Source of the DNA: Microbacterium sp. nov. GSS16
Lineage (GTDB): Bacteria; Actinomycetota; Actinomycetes; Actinomycetales; Microbacteriaceae
DNA: 64,000 nt
Assembly (NCBI RefSeq): GCF_028198145.1
Contig: NZ_CP116338.1
Location: 2,790,001-2,854,000, forward strand
Reading direction: 5' to 3'
The position numbers and the translations under genes are program-made. Under the pieces are notes generated by a model that made no database searches, was not told where the DNA came from, and saw only the letters and a list, made by a program, of their open reading frames with translations. Shown piece after piece: positions 48,193 to 59,456 of this stretch (within the stretch, counting starts at the first letter, position 1; each line of letters starts with the position of its first letter).

Positions 48193-48786
48193 GTGCCACT
48201 GGACTTCACTGCGATCGATTTCGAGACGGCGAACTCCAGTCCCGCCTCCGCCTGCTCCGTCGGGCTCGTCCGCGTCCGCGACGGCGCGGTGGTCGCGCAG
48301 ACCGGATGGCTTATCCGTCCGCCGATGGGTCACGACGACTTCAACGAGTGGAACGTCCGGATCCACGGCATCCATCCGCACCACGTCATCGGTGCCGCGA
48401 CGTGGGCGGAGCAGCTCGACCGCCTCTGCGATTTCGCGGGAGACGACGTGCTCGTCGCGCACAACGCCGGATTCGACCTGAACGTGCTGCGTCGCGCCTG
48501 CGAGGCCACCGGCCTCGCCGCGCCGCCGTACCGCTCACTGTGCTCGCTCGCCGTGGCCCGCAAGACGTACACGCTGGACTCGTACCGACTGCCGCTCGCG
48601 GCCGCTGCGGCCGGTTTCGGGGAGTTCGCGCACCACGACGCTCTCGCCGACGCCCGTGCGTGCGCGCAGATCGTCATCGACGCCGCCCGTCGTGCCGCGG
48701 TGCGCGATGTCGCGGCACTCGGCGCCGCCCTGGGCGTGGCTCTCTCGGCCCCGCTCGTCTGTGAGCTCGAGCCCGCTGTGGCCTGA
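48193..48786 (+). CDS. DnaQ-like 3'-5' exonuclease
   Basis: 197 residues from GTG at 48193. DEDDh motifs are complete: DFETAN (Exo I, Asp/Glu about residues 8-10), HNAGFDLNVL (Exo II) and HHDALADARACAQI (Exo III, His and Asp). Such stand-alone proteins resemble the DNA polymerase III epsilon exonuclease and act in repair or nucleotide turnover. Divergent from the methyltransferase with a 60-base gap. Confidence 0.92.
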   Translation: MPLDFTAIDFETANSSPASACSVGLVRVRDGAVVAQTGWLIRPPMGHDDFNEWNVRIHGIHPHHVIGAATWAEQLDRLCDFAGDDVLVAHNAGFDLNVLRRACEATGLAAPPYRSLCSLAVARKTYTLDSYRLPLAAAAAGFGEFAHHDALADARACAQIVIDAARRAAVRDVAALGAALGVALSAPLVCELEPAVA

Positions 48787-48813
48787 CCTGGCGACATCCG
48801 ACACAATGGTCAG

Positions 48814-49197
48814 GTGACGAACGGACTGAGCCTCGAAGTCATCGAGGGCACTTTCGACCTCGCCCGTCAGGGTCGCACCGAACCCCTGGGCGAGATGATC
48901 GACGCCGGGGTGCCCGTCGACGTGCGCAATCCACGTCAGGACACCCTGCTCATCGTCGCCGCCTACGCCGAGCACGTCGAGACGGTCGGTGAGCTGATCG
49001 CACGGGGCGCCGACCTGGATGCCGTCAACGCGAACGGGCAGACCGCGGTCTCGTGCGCCGTGTTCCGCCGCAACGAGCCGCTGCTGCGGCTGCTGCTCGA
49101 TGCCGGTGCCGATCAGGATGCCGGTGGGCACAGCGCGAAGCAGATCGCCGACCAGTTCGGCCTCGGCGACATGCGCGCCGTCCTCGACTCCTACTGA
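48814..49197 (+). CDS. Ankyrin-repeat protein
   Basis: 127 residues from GTG at 48814. About three ankyrin repeats: PLGEMIDAGVPVDVRNPRQD, LLIVAAYAEHVETVGELIAR followed by GADLDAVNANGQTAVSCAVF, and EPLLRLLLDAGADQDAGGHS. It is a soluble protein-binding scaffold with unknown partner. It starts 27 bases after the exonuclease and may share its transcript. Confidence 0.9.
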   Translation: MTNGLSLEVIEGTFDLARQGRTEPLGEMIDAGVPVDVRNPRQDTLLIVAAYAEHVETVGELIARGADLDAVNANGQTAVSCAVFRRNEPLLRLLLDAGADQDAGGHSAKQIADQFGLGDMRAVLDSY

Positions 49198-49222
49198 GAG
49201 GCCCGAGTGAGCGCTCGGCGAC

Positions 49223-49501
49223 TCACGCGCCGCCCGGCACCCACGACAGCAGCGCGATGACGACGCTGGAGGTCGCGAGGAACGCGCCGATGAACCACCA
49301 CGAGCTCAGCTCGTGTCCCTCTTCGCGCCGAACCCGGAAGAGCACGTCCGCACGGCGTGCCGGATCGAATCCGGGCTGCACGGCGGCCTTGGCCTGCTGA
49401 GCGGCCATGATCTGCTCCTCGGTGACACGGAGGATGCGGCCGGTCGGGGTGGTGATGTGCGCGGCGCGGCTCGGACTCGCAGACGTCTCGTTCAACGGCA
49501 T
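49223..49501 (-). CDS. Small single-pass membrane protein
   Basis: 92 residues from ATG at 49501, with GAGGAG eight bases upstream. A hydrophilic region (TPTGRILRVTEEQIMAAQQA, then FDPARRADVLFRVRREEGHE) precedes one C-terminal membrane helix (SSWWFIGAFLATSSVVIALL). It is probably a tail-anchored cytoplasmic-facing protein. No family was recognised. It is convergent with the ankyrin gene and 106 bases upstream of the glpX stop. Confidence 0.7.
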   Translation of the reverse strand: MPLNETSASPSRAAHITTPTGRILRVTEEQIMAAQQAKAAVQPGFDPARRADVLFRVRREEGHELSSWWFIGAFLATSSVVIALLSWVPGGA

Positions 49502-49607
49502 CCCGAGCACTCCTCTTCATGACCATGGCGGCGCGCTGGTCACGCCGTACACGTCTATTCTGCCAGCCTCTGCTGGGAATGCCGGGATGCGAGGTCGGAT
49601 GCCAGGG

Positions 49608-50594
49608 TCAGAGCCACTTCGAGACGAGGTGATCCGACACGATGCGACGCAGTGTGCCCGACGCGCCACGCAGCACGACGCTCTCGGTGTAGAGGTAGTT
49701 GCCCTCACGCCGCACGCCCCGCACGAGCTGTCCATCGGTGACGCCGGTCGCGACGAAGATCGTGTTGTTCCCCTGCACGAGGTCGTCGGCCTCGTACACC
49801 TTGTCGAAATCGAGCCCCGCGTCGATCCCGCGCTGGCGCTCGTCGTCGTCGCGCGGCCAGAGCACGCCCTGGATGTGACCGCCGAGCGCCTTGATCGCGC
49901 AGGCGGTGACGATCCCCTCGGGGCTGCCGCCGATGCCGACGCACATGTCGGTGCGGGCGTCGTGGCGCGCGGCGTTGATGCCGCCGGCGACGTCGCCGTC
50001 GCTCATCAGGCGGGTGCCGGCCCCGGCCTCGCGGATCTCGGCGATGAGCTTCTCGTGACGCGGGCGGTTCAGCACCGAGACGACGAGCTCGTCGACCGGC
50101 TTGCCGAGGGCCTTCGCGAGGCGACGGACGTTCTCGCCGATGGGCTTGCGGATGTCGACCACGCCGACTCCGGCCGGCCCGGTGACGAGCTTGTCCATGT
50201 AGAAGACGCTCGACGCGTCGAGCATCGAGCCGCGATCGGAGACCGCCAGCACGGAGAGAGCGTTCTGGCGTCCTTCCGCAGTCAGCGTCGTGCCGTCGAT
50301 CGGATCGACGGCGATGTCGCACTCGGGGCCTCGACCGGTGCCGACCACCTCGCCGTTGAACAGCATGGGAGCGTTGTCCTTCTCGCCCTCGCCGATGACG
50401 ACCCGGCCCTGGAAGTCGACGGTTCCGAGGAAGGCGCGCATCGCGTCGACGGCAGCGCCGTCCGCAGCCTCCTTCGCGCCGCGGCCGATGAACGGCACGG
50501 CACGGATGGCCGCCGCCTCGGTGGCGCGTACGAGCTCCATCGCGAGGTTGCGGTCGGGACGGAGGGGGCTGAGATCTGCTGTGAGGCTCACCAT
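49608..50594 (-). CDS. glpX: Fructose-1,6-bisphosphatase class II
   Basis: 328 residues from ATG at 50594. It hydrolyses fructose 1,6-bisphosphate in gluconeogenesis. Motifs are RVVIGEGEKDNAPML (about residues 67-81), the metal site AVDPIDGTTL (about residues 95-104), SDGDVAGGI and GIGGSPEGIVTACAIKALGG. GlpX is the sole FBPase type in most actinobacteria. It is divergent from the class II aldolase gene, so opposing glycolytic/gluconeogenic steps share a 182-base control region. Confidence 0.96.
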   Translation of the reverse strand: MVSLTADLSPLRPDRNLAMELVRATEAAAIRAVPFIGRGAKEAADGAAVDAMRAFLGTVDFQGRVVIGEGEKDNAPMLFNGEVVGTGRGPECDIAVDPIDGTTLTAEGRQNALSVLAVSDRGSMLDASSVFYMDKLVTGPAGVGVVDIRKPIGENVRRLAKALGKPVDELVVSVLNRPRHEKLIAEIREAGAGTRLMSDGDVAGGINAARHDARTDMCVGIGGSPEGIVTACAIKALGGHIQGVLWPRDDDERQRGIDAGLDFDKVYEADDLVQGNNTIFVATGVTDGQLVRGVRREGNYLYTESVVLRGASGTLRRIVSDHLVSKWL

Positions 50595-50776
50595 GCCGGT
50601 CAGCCTAGTGACGAAGCAGGATGGAAATCGGGACTTTTCACGATATGAAGGCGAAGAAAACGCACTTCTTGCCACCTGATAAAGATTCGCGCCCGGGCGG
50701 GCGTAACCACGCGGATATCCGCACCCCTGCGGGCTAAAGTGAGCATGCACCCCGACCGACAGAAGCAGGAGAACTC

Positions 50777-51805
<1,029 letters not shown>

Positions 51806-51839
51806 CCACAGCCCGAGAGCTGAGCGCTCTCTGACATGG

Positions 51840-51882
51840 AAGAGGGATGCCCTGACCGCTTGGCGGTCCGGGCATCCCTCTT
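51840..51882. terminator. Terminator after fba
   Basis: Outer stem of 12 base pairs (51840-51851 with 51871-51882) and inner stem GACCGC/GCGGTC around TTG form one long hairpin, 34 bases after the fba stop. The opposite gene ends at 51906, so it probably serves both directions. Confidence 0.85.
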
Positions 51883-51905
51883 GTCGTCGACGCAGCGGTC
51901 GCGGC

Positions 51906-53171
51906 TCAGTGCCCGCGAGTGCGGCTGCGACTGCGGCTGCGACGCACCCAGATCGCCAGATCGATGATCGCGTCGCAGACCATCAGCACGCCGATTCCCC
52001 GCGTGGCCGCCGAACGCGACCGCGCGGCAGCGACTCCGGCGGTGAACTCCGCGACACTGATCGCCACGCCGAGCGCCGGCCTCTCCCGCAGGAATCGTGC
52101 GGCCCGCGCGAGCGGACGCTCACGACGGGTCAGTGCCGTGAGTTCGGCGACGCCGCCGACGGCGAGGTCGATCACCGTTCGGGGCCAGCCACGGGGCGCG
52201 TACCGCTGCCCGGCTCCGTTCCCGTCGATACCGGCGGCGACGAGTGATGCCGGCACGCCGAACGCGGCGACGAAGGCTTCGATGCGCTCGAGCTCGCCGA
52301 CCGTCCCGCCGAGCGCCTCCGGTGCGCATGCCCGCACCGCCGCATTGATGTCGAGCGCGACGCCCAGGCGCAGTCCGCGCAGCTCGTCGCTGGTGCCGTC
52401 GGCCTCGAGAAGCATGCGGCGGTAGACCTCGGCGCTCTGCGGCACCGCGATGGTGTCGACATCGAGCAGCGGCTGCATGAACCGCTCGATGTTCGGCCAG
52501 AACATCCCCGTGCCTCCATCGGCGGTGACCTCGATCCACGCCTCCCCATGCTCGGGGAGGTTCACCTCGATGATCGGATGGTCGGCGCGGCCGCTCGTGA
52601 CCGCCAGATGCGTGCCGCCGGTGGCGTAGCGGTACAGCGACCAGGTCTCCGTCTCGACGTATTCGACATCGGCGCCGGTGATCTGCGCGGTGATGCGCGC
52701 ACCCCACGGCCCGCGCCGCGAGAACTCCGCAACCGTGACCGGCTGCACGGCGAAGCCGTCGTTGTCGACGCTGTCGGGCATCCCGAACCCGCCGAGATCC
52801 TCCGAAGCCGCTGCAGGGTCGTCGAGCTGCTCGAACGCGGCGCCGAACTGCTCATCGAGCTCTTGATCGACCTCCTCGAGAGCATCGTCGGAGGCGCCGA
52901 GATGCAGCGTCAGCCCGGCATCGTCGAACATCTGCTGCAGAGCGAGAGCAGACAGATCGAACCGCAGCCGGTCATCGGCATCGAGCGAGACCACGGCGCC
53001 GCTCTCGGTGACGGGGATCAGGAAGACCGCTTCACCGCCGTCGGACCCGCGGGATGCTGCGAGCACGCGCTCTGCCCGCAGCAGCTCGGACGCGACCGCT
53101 GTCGGATCATCGCCTTCCGCGGACTCGACGAGGGCATAGCTGACGTGGAACGCGATCTGCTCTTCTGACAC
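51906..53171 (-). CDS. Hypothetical protein, large, partly membrane-associated
   Basis: 421 residues. The first 100 residues form an acidic soluble domain (MSEEQIAFHVSYALVESAEG); the middle contains ARITAQITGADVEYVETETW and NLPEHGEAWIEVTADGGTGM; residues about 280-420 are Ala-rich, moderately hydrophobic and end in an Arg/Ser-rich tail (WVRRSRSRSRTRGH). No family was recognised. It ends 23 bases from the fba terminator and begins nine bases after the DUF6264-like stop. Confidence 0.7.
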   Translation of the reverse strand: MSEEQIAFHVSYALVESAEGDDPTAVASELLRAERVLAASRGSDGGEAVFLIPVTESGAVVSLDADDRLRFDLSALALQQMFDDAGLTLHLGASDDALEEVDQELDEQFGAAFEQLDDPAAASEDLGGFGMPDSVDNDGFAVQPVTVAEFSRRGPWGARITAQITGADVEYVETETWSLYRYATGGTHLAVTSGRADHPIIEVNLPEHGEAWIEVTADGGTGMFWPNIERFMQPLLDVDTIAVPQSAEVYRRMLLEADGTSDELRGLRLGVALDINAAVRACAPEALGGTVGELERIEAFVAAFGVPASLVAAGIDGNGAGQRYAPRGWPRTVIDLAVGGVAELTALTRRERPLARAARFLRERPALGVAISVAEFTAGVAAARSRSAATRGIGVLMVCDAIIDLAIWVRRSRSRSRTRGH

Positions 53172-53180
53172 CCCTCGAGG

Positions 53181-53729
53181 CTACCCGGCGGGTGCGTTGA
53201 GCAGTCCGGCGGTGAATGCCGGATCGCCCAGCATCACGACCGAGATGCATCCCGACACCAGCGACATCGTGATGACGAAGCCGACCAGCGGGATCCACCA
53301 CGCCGCTCTGCCGAGCTTCATCTGCCGGAACGACAGCCATGCGGTGGCCGCGTAACCGACGAGCAGAACCACCACGGCGATCACGCCCCACGTGCGCGCA
53401 GCCGCGAAATTGCTGAACTCTCCCTCGAGCCCGAGCAGCGACATCGACTCGGACAGCGTGGTCGACATGTTCACGAACTGCGGAACCGACGACAGGACGT
53501 TCACGAGCCCGAAGCCCAGCAGCACCAGCGTCACGAGCCGGCCGACCGGGTGCGCCGGGGTTCCCTGCGGCGCAGGTCGAGCGCTGCGGCCGGGCGCTGG
53601 CGACGGTGCTGCGGCTGGCGACGGTGCTGCGGCCGGCGCCGGATCGGCGGTCAGAGGGGGCAGACCTGCACGCGCACGCTGCTCTTCAGGCGAGGCATAC
53701 TCACCGTACTGCGGCCGATCGACGCTCAT
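53181..53729 (-). CDS. DUF6264-like membrane protein
   Basis: 182 residues from ATG at 53729, overlapping the ispH stop by four bases. A Pro/Ala-rich cytoplasmic N terminus starting [20 protein letters not shown] precedes four membrane segments (about residues 60-82, 105-125, 135-150 and 150-170). The N-terminal motif matches what I know of DUF6264 in Microbacterium. Function unknown. Probably co-translated with ispH. Confidence 0.8.
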   Translation of the reverse strand: MSVDRPQYGEYASPEEQRARAGLPPLTADPAPAAAPSPAAAPSPAPGRSARPAPQGTPAHPVGRLVTLVLLGFGLVNVLSSVPQFVNMSTTLSESMSLLGLEGEFSNFAAARTWGVIAVVVLLVGYAATAWLSFRQMKLGRAAWWIPLVGFVITMSLVSGCISVVMLGDPAFTAGLLNAPAG

Positions 53730-54805
53730 GCGCGCGAGACCCGACCTCCGAGAGCGCGCTCGTCGCGCTTGCCGGAGTTGTCCTGGCGCAGCTCCTTGGG
53801 CAGCGAGAACATGAGGTCCTCCTCCGCGGTGCGCACCTCTTCGATGTCTGCGTAGCCGGCCTCGTCGAGGGCGTCGAGAACCTCGCGCACGAGCACCTCG
53901 GGCACCGAGGCCCCGCTGGTCACGCCGACCGTGCGTACCCCGTCGAGCCACTCCTGACGCACCTCGTCGGCGTAGTCGACGCGGTACGCGGCCTTCGCTC
54001 CATACTCGAGGGCGACCTCGACCAGGCGCACGCTGTTCGACGAGTTCGCCGAGCCGACGACGATGACGAGATCGGCATCCTTCGCCACCTTCTTGATCGC
54101 CACCTGACGGTTCTGCGTGGCGTAGCAGATGTCATCCGACGGCGGGTTCTGCAGTTCGGGGAATCGCGTGCGCAGCCGGTTCACCGTCTCCATCGTCTCG
54201 TCGACGGACAGCGTCGTCTGCGAGAGCCACACGACCTTGCTCGGGTCCTTCACCACCACGGTGTCGGCCTCGTCGGGCGAGTTGACGATGGTGACACGCT
54301 CGGGCGCGTGGCCCGCGGTGCCCTCGACCTCTTCATGCCCTTCGTGACCGATCAGCAGGATCTCGAAGTCATCCCTCGCGAAGCGCACGGCCTCGCGGTG
54401 CACCTTGGTGACGAGCGGGCACGTGGCGTCGATCGCGTGCAACCCGCGATCCGCAGCGCCCTGCACGACCGCCGGCGAGACGCCGTGCGCGCTGAAGACG
54501 ACGTGCGCGCCCTCGGGCACCTCGTCGACCTCCTCGACGAAGATGGCGCCCTTCTGCTCGAGCTCGGTCACCACGTGGATGTTGTGCACGATCTGCTTGC
54601 GCACGTAGACGGGGGCGCCGTAGCGCTCGAGCGCCTTCTCGACGGCCACGACAGCGCGGTCGACTCCCGCGCAGTAGCCACGGGGGGCGGCCAGCAGCAC
54701 GCGCTTCTCGCCGTCGACCGGACGGTTCTCGAGGCGCGCACGCTCGGCGGCGCGACGACGGGTCGGAATGTGCGGCACAGGCAGCGAGACGGCGGTTGAA
54801 CTCAC
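53726..54805 (-). CDS. ispH: 4-hydroxy-3-methylbut-2-enyl diphosphate reductase
   Basis: [4Fe-4S] enzyme, last step of the MEP isoprenoid pathway, giving IPP and DMAPP. 359 residues. Three cluster cysteines are in [12 protein letters not shown] (about residue 45), [11 protein letters not shown] and [21 protein letters not shown] and [14 protein letters not shown] are substrate-binding motifs. The extra 30 N-terminal residues are common in actinobacteria. It is divergent from xseA with a nested palindromic repeat in the gap. Confidence 0.96.
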   Translation of the reverse strand: MSSTAVSLPVPHIPTRRRAAERARLENRPVDGEKRVLLAAPRGYCAGVDRAVVAVEKALERYGAPVYVRKQIVHNIHVVTELEQKGAIFVEEVDEVPEGAHVVFSAHGVSPAVVQGAADRGLHAIDATCPLVTKVHREAVRFARDDFEILLIGHEGHEEVEGTAGHAPERVTIVNSPDEADTVVVKDPSKVVWLSQTTLSVDETMETVNRLRTRFPELQNPPSDDICYATQNRQVAIKKVAKDADLVIVVGSANSSNSVRLVEVALEYGAKAAYRVDYADEVRQEWLDGVRTVGVTSGASVPEVLVREVLDALDEAGYADIEEVRTAEEDLMFSLPKELRQDNSGKRDERALGGRVSRA

Positions 54806-54880
54806 CCCGCCAGTCTACCGATGCCACCTGTTCGCGGGCCGGGAGCGGGCGGGCCGGATGGGTCGGCGGCACCGTGCCCT

Positions 54881-54943
54881 GGGGGCCGACACTCCAGATG
54901 TCGGACGGATTCGCGAGATCCGTCCGACATCTGGAGTGTCCCC
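54881..54943. repeat. Nested palindromic element, copy 1
   Basis: Starts GGGGGCCGACACTCCAGATG and forms a perfect 22-base-pair stem (54889-54910 with 54918-54939) around a seven-base loop. Each arm holds its own inverted repeat CCGACA-N7-TGTCGG, so the element is nested. The inner stem pairs are GGAT/ATCC here. It lies between the divergent ispH and xseA starts, so it is in front of both genes. Confidence 0.92.
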
Positions 54944-55004
54944 GGAATGCAACGCCCGGGCCGGTCTCGGTCGCCGCGTCGGCGGCATCCGGAAGAATGG
55001 TCGG

Positions 55005-56282
55005 GTGACCGTCTTCGAAGCCACCGCGATCCCCGGCGAGCCGCCGCCCGCCGACTCGGTCGCGCCGCGCGACTCGCGACCGGATGCCCCCACCTCGGTC
55101 GCCCGGCTGAACGGGACGATCCGCGATTTCATCGCCCGCTGGAACACCGTCTGGGTGGAAGGCGAGATCACCTCGTGGAATCTGCGGGGCGGCAACGTCT
55201 TCGCGCGGCTGAAGGACAACCGCTCCGATGCGCAGATCTCGATCCGCGTCTGGTCGAGCGTGCGCCCGCGCATCCCCGCCGACCTCGCCGTGGGCGACCA
55301 CGTCGTCGCGGCCGTCAAGGCCGACTACTTCGTCAAGGGCGGCGACTTCAGCTTCATCGTCTCGGCGATGAAGCACGTCGGTCTCGGCGATCAGCTCGAG
55401 AAGCTCGAGAAGCTGCGGGCGCAGCTGCGACAGGAGGGCCTGTTCGACTCCGCGCGCAAGAAGCCGCTGCCGTTCCTGCCGCACTGCATCGGTCTGATCA
55501 CGGGCGAGCGGTCGGATGCTGAGAAGGACGTGCACCGCAACGCCGAGCTGCGCTGGCCGCAGGTGCATTTCCGCACCGAGCACGTCGCCGTGCAGGGAGA
55601 CCGCTGCGTTCCCGAGGTGCTCGCAGCACTGCACCGTCTGGATGCCGATCCCGACGTCGACGTCATCGTCATCGCCCGCGGCGGCGGCGACCCGCAGACC
55701 CTGCTCGGCTTCAGCGACGAGCGGCTCGTGCGCGCCGTGGCCGCCTCATCCACCCCGGTCGTCAGCGCGATCGGGCACGAGAACGATCACCCGCTGCTCG
55801 ACGACGTCGCCGATCTGCGCGCCTCGACCCCGACGGATGCCGCGAAACGGGTCGTTCCGGATGTCGGCGAGCAGCGCGCGATCGTCGCGCAGCTGCGGGC
55901 CAGGGCCACGACGCGGCTCACTCAGAGGATCTCGCACGACATCGCGCAGCTCGAGCAGCTGCGCTCGCGCCCGGTGCTGCGCTCGCCCGATCCGATCATC
56001 GACGACCGCGCACAGGAGGTGTGGCTACTGGCATCCCGCGGTCGCGACACCGTCACCCGGGCGCTGGATGCCGCTCAGCGCTCCACCGCCGAGCTGCGCG
56101 CCTCCCTGCGTGCCCTCTCCCCCGCCGCCACCCTCGCGCGTGGCTATGCCATCGTGCACCTCGACGACGGGCGCATCCTCAGCGACGCCGCCGACGCTCC
56201 CGTCGGCACCGCGCTCACGGTGGCGGTCGATCGCGGCTCGCTGCGCGCGGTGTCCGAGGGTGAGACATCCGAGGCCGGCTGA
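55005..56282 (+). CDS. xseA: Exodeoxyribonuclease VII large subunit
   Basis: 425 residues from GTG at 55005. The N-terminal OB fold (RWNTVWVEGEITSWNLRGGN, about residues 42-62) binds single-stranded DNA; the catalytic domain has VIVIARGGGDPQTLLGFSDE and VSAIGHENDHPLLDDVADLR with RASTPTDAA. With XseB it degrades single-stranded DNA in repair. The longer in-frame extension upstream crosses the palindromic element and is not coding. Confidence 0.95.
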   Translation: MTVFEATAIPGEPPPADSVAPRDSRPDAPTSVARLNGTIRDFIARWNTVWVEGEITSWNLRGGNVFARLKDNRSDAQISIRVWSSVRPRIPADLAVGDHVVAAVKADYFVKGGDFSFIVSAMKHVGLGDQLEKLEKLRAQLRQEGLFDSARKKPLPFLPHCIGLITGERSDAEKDVHRNAELRWPQVHFRTEHVAVQGDRCVPEVLAALHRLDADPDVDVIVIARGGGDPQTLLGFSDERLVRAVAASSTPVVSAIGHENDHPLLDDVADLRASTPTDAAKRVVPDVGEQRAIVAQLRARATTRLTQRISHDIAQLEQLRSRPVLRSPDPIIDDRAQEVWLLASRGRDTVTRALDAAQRSTAELRASLRALSPAATLARGYAIVHLDDGRILSDAADAPVGTALTVAVDRGSLRAVSEGETSEAG

Positions 56283-56364
56283 CCAGTTCCCGGCATCCGC
56301 CTCCGGCATCCGACCGGGCTCCGGGGCCGTCCCGGCACCGGCCCCGACATTCCGGATACGTTCT

Positions 56365-56431
56365 GGGGGCCGACACTCCAGATGTCGGACGCTTTCCGTG
56401 GATGCGTCCGACATCTGGAGTGTCGGCCCCC
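56365..56431. repeat. Nested palindromic element, copy 2
   Basis: Perfect 28-base-pair stem (56365-56392 with 56404-56431) with an 11-base loop, starting GGGGGCCGACACTCCAGATG. The innermost pairs are GC/GC where copy 1 has GGAT/ATCC, a compensatory change. It sits between xseA and xseB, where it could end or attenuate transcription. TACGTTCTGGGGG in front resembles the flank TACGTTTCGGGGG of copy 3. Confidence 0.93.
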
Positions 56432-56487
56432 TTTCCGCCGCGGCATCACCGGATCGGCGATGTCCGACACGCCGGTAAGATGGGGGC

Positions 56488-56718
56488 GTGACTGCCCCCA
56501 GCGACTCCCCTGTCGAAGAACTGTCGTTCGAGGCCGCACGCGATGAACTCGTGCGCGTGGTCGCCGAGCTCGAGCAGGGCTCGCCCACGCTCGAGCACTC
56601 CCTGGCTCTGTGGGAGCGCGGCGAGGCGCTGGCCGCCCGTTGCGAGGAGTGGTTGCTCGGCGCGAAGCGCCGGCTCGATGCCGCCCGTGACGCGGCATCC
56701 GGCGGAGCGGGCGAATGA
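56488..56718 (+). CDS. xseB: Exodeoxyribonuclease VII small subunit
   Basis: 76 residues from GTG at 56488. LSFEAARDELVRVVAELEQG and LEHSLALWERGEALAARCEE are the typical XseB helices. Several copies bind each XseA. Unusually, 205 bases with palindromic copy 2 separate it from xseA. Its stop overlaps the next gene by four bases. Confidence 0.95.
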   Translation: MTAPSDSPVEELSFEAARDELVRVVAELEQGSPTLEHSLALWERGEALAARCEEWLLGAKRRLDAARDAASGGAGE

Positions 56719-57356
56719 GCCGGGAACCGCGGGTCGTCGCAGGTCTCGGGCGACCCGAGACCGCGCAGGAGACCGCCGACCGCAAGGCGGAGGCCAGCCG
56801 CGTCTACCGCTCGAGCCAGACGTTCCGCAACCTCATCGCCGCGCTGATCGTGACGGTCGCAGTGGTCGCGATCGTGGTGCTGGGAGTTCCTCGCGGCGAG
56901 GTTCCCGACCGCCCGGCGATCGACGTCGCGGCGATCGCCGCAGACGTCGAGACGTCGATGCAACGGCCCGCACTCGTCGTCGAGGCCGACGACTACTGGC
57001 GGGTCAACGAGGCCGCCCTCTCGGGCGGCAGCACCCGTGTCTGGACGATCACGCTCGCCCCCGCCGCCGACGACGCGCGCGGATTCGTCCGCGTGGCGCA
57101 GGCGTTCGACGCCGACGTGACCTGGGCACCGCAGGTTCTCGACGGCATGGCCCCCACCGGCACGACGACGATCGCCGGTCGCGAGTGGGACGAGTTCGAC
57201 CTGCGCGGTCGCGGCTCCGCCAACATCTCCTACGCCATCGGGACCCAGGCCGGGCCCGACTACGTCCTGTTGTACGGCTCGCAGTCGCCCGAGGCGACGG
57301 CCGAGCTGGCAGAGACCCTGTCCGCACAGATCGACGACCTTGAGGAGGCCGAATGA
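56715..57356 (+). CDS. DUF4245 family membrane-anchored protein
   Basis: 213 residues. One membrane helix (NLIAALIVTVAVVAIVVLGV, about residues 39-58) anchors an extracytoplasmic domain (DDYWRVNEAALSGGSTRVWT, then GREWDEFDLRGRGSANISYA). It matches the actinobacterial DUF4245 family, typically placed after xseB or before glpX. Function unknown. It overlaps xseB and the carbonic anhydrase by four bases each. Confidence 0.88.
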   Translation: MSREPRVVAGLGRPETAQETADRKAEASRVYRSSQTFRNLIAALIVTVAVVAIVVLGVPRGEVPDRPAIDVAAIAADVETSMQRPALVVEADDYWRVNEAALSGGSTRVWTITLAPAADDARGFVRVAQAFDADVTWAPQVLDGMAPTGTTTIAGREWDEFDLRGRGSANISYAIGTQAGPDYVLLYGSQSPEATAELAETLSAQIDDLEEAE

Positions 57357-58027
57357 CCGCAACGCTCACCCCCGCTGAGGCATGGCGGGAGATGCTCGAC
57401 GGCAACAGGCGATTCGTCGCCGGCACGCCCGCGCATCCTCACCAGGACGTCTCCAAGCGCCATGAGCTGGCCGAAGGTCAAGCGCCCATCGCGACTCTGT
57501 TCGGATGCTCGGACTCGCGTCTCGCCGCTGAGATCATCTTCGACAAGGGCCTGGGCGACCTGTTCGTCGTCCGCAACGCGGGGCAGGTCATCGGCGAGTC
57601 GATCGTCGCCAGCTTGGAGTATGCCGTCGGCATCCTGAACGTGCCGCTGATCGTCGTGCTCGCGCACGACTCGTGCGGAGCGGTGCGGGCGGCGATCGAC
57701 GGCACCGCCATCGACTCGGCCCCGCTTCCGGCCGGCATCTGGAAGCTCATCGCACCGATCGTCCCGGCAGCGCGCAAGGTGCTCGCCGAGACCGGCGGCA
57801 CGACGCCCGCCGACATCGACGCCGAACTGGTCGGTCGCGAGCACCTGCGCAACACCGTCGCAGACCTGCTGCACTCGTCCGAGATGATCAGCAACGCCGT
57901 CGCCGACGGCCGGCTGGGCATCGTGGGCGCGAACTACCGCCTCGCAGAGGGCACCGCGGTGCCCGTCGTCACTGTGGGCATCGACACCGAGGGGCACATC
58001 CCCGCTTCTGAGGAGGGATCGGCATGA
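57353..58027 (+). CDS. Beta-class carbonic anhydrase
   Basis: 224 residues. Zinc ligands are in [14 protein letters not shown] (Cys and the Asp-Arg pair, about residues 51-55) and [11 protein letters not shown] (His and Cys, about residues 103-107). It interconverts CO2 and bicarbonate, supplying carboxylases. It overlaps DUF4245 and fumC by four bases, so xseB-DUF4245-can-fumC read as one coupled operon. Confidence 0.94.
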   Translation: MTATLTPAEAWREMLDGNRRFVAGTPAHPHQDVSKRHELAEGQAPIATLFGCSDSRLAAEIIFDKGLGDLFVVRNAGQVIGESIVASLEYAVGILNVPLIVVLAHDSCGAVRAAIDGTAIDSAPLPAGIWKLIAPIVPAARKVLAETGGTTPADIDAELVGREHLRNTVADLLHSSEMISNAVADGRLGIVGANYRLAEGTAVPVVTVGIDTEGHIPASEEGSA

Positions 58028-59418
58028 CCGACATCGAGTACCGCATCGAACACGACACCATGGGCGAGGTGCGCGTGCCTGCCACGGCGCTGTACAGCGC
58101 GCAGACCCAGCGCGCCGTCGAGAACTTCCCCATCTCGGGCAAGGGCCTCGAGTCGACGCAGATCGCTGCCCTCGCCCGCATCAAGAAGGCCGCGGCGCTC
58201 GCCAACAAGGAGCTCGGAACCCTTGACGGCGCGATCGCCGACGCGATCGCCCAGGCCGCCGATGAGGTCGCTTCCGGCAAGCACGACGGCGAGTTCCCCG
58301 TCGACACCTACCAGACCGGCTCCGGCACCTCGTCGAACATGAACATGAACGAGGTGCTGGCGAACCTGGCATCCGGAATCCTCGGCTCGGCCGTGCATCC
58401 GAACGACCACGTCAACGCATCGCAGTCGTCGAACGACGTGTTCCCGACGTCGGTGCACATCGCCGTCACGCAGGCGCTCATCGACACCCTGATCCCCTCG
58501 CTCGACCACCTCGCCGTCGCCCTCGAGGCGAAGGCGGAGCTGTGGAAGGACGTCGTGAAGTCGGGGCGCACCCACCTCATGGACGCGACGCCGGTCACCC
58601 TCGGCCAGGAGTTCGGCGGCTACGCCCGTCAGATCCGCCTCGGCATCGAGCGCGTGCAGTCGGCTCTCCCCCGCGTGGCGGAGGTGCCCCTCGGCGGCAC
58701 TGCCGTCGGCACCGGCATCAACACCCCGCTCGGCTTCCCGCAGAAGGTCATCGAGCTGCTCGCTGCCGAGACCGAGCTGCCGATCACCGAGGCGAAGGAT
58801 CACTTCGAGGCGCAGGCCAACCGCGACGGCCTGGTCGAGACCTCGGGTGCGCTGCGCACGATCGCCGTGTCGCTGACGAAGATCAACAACGACCTGCGCT
58901 GGATGGGATCGGGCCCGAACACGGGTCTGGGAGAGCTGCACATCCCCGACCTGCAGCCCGGCTCGTCGATCATGCCCGGCAAGGTCAACCCCGTCGTGCC
59001 CGAAGCCGTACTCATGGTGTGTGCGCGCGTGATCGGCAACGACGCGACGGTCGCATGGGCCGGCGCATCGGGCTCGTTCGAGCTGAACGTGGCAATTCCG
59101 GTGATGGGCACCGCGCTGCTCGAGTCGATCCGTCTGCTCTCGAACGCCGTGCGCGTGCTGGCCGACAAGACCATCGACGGCCTCGAGGCCAACGTCGAGC
59201 GGGCTGCGGCCTTCGCCGGCATGAGCCCGTCGATCGTCACGCCGCTGAACAAGGTCATCGGCTACGAGGCAGCCGCCAAGATCGCCAAGCACTCGGTTGC
59301 CAAGGGCATCACCGTGCGCGACGCGGTCATCGACCTCGGCTACGTCGAGCGCGGTGAGATCTCGGAGGAGGAGCTCGACGCGAAGCTCGACCTCCTGTCG
59401 ATGACGCACGCGGGCTGA
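58024..59418 (+). CDS. fumC: Fumarate hydratase class II
   Basis: 464 residues, normal length. Cofactor-free enzyme of the TCA cycle hydrating fumarate to malate. Signatures are [50 protein letters not shown] and the catalytic loop [15 protein letters not shown] (about residues 318-332). It is last in the operon; a repeat-rich gap follows. Confidence 0.97.
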   Translation: MTDIEYRIEHDTMGEVRVPATALYSAQTQRAVENFPISGKGLESTQIAALARIKKAAALANKELGTLDGAIADAIAQAADEVASGKHDGEFPVDTYQTGSGTSSNMNMNEVLANLASGILGSAVHPNDHVNASQSSNDVFPTSVHIAVTQALIDTLIPSLDHLAVALEAKAELWKDVVKSGRTHLMDATPVTLGQEFGGYARQIRLGIERVQSALPRVAEVPLGGTAVGTGINTPLGFPQKVIELLAAETELPITEAKDHFEAQANRDGLVETSGALRTIAVSLTKINNDLRWMGSGPNTGLGELHIPDLQPGSSIMPGKVNPVVPEAVLMVCARVIGNDATVAWAGASGSFELNVAIPVMGTALLESIRLLSNAVRVLADKTIDGLEANVERAAAFAGMSPSIVTPLNKVIGYEAAAKIAKHSVAKGITVRDAVIDLGYVERGEISEEELDAKLDLLSMTHAG

Positions 59419-59456
59419 GTCCGCAGGCCTTCGGGTCGTCGGGCGGCGTCGCCAGG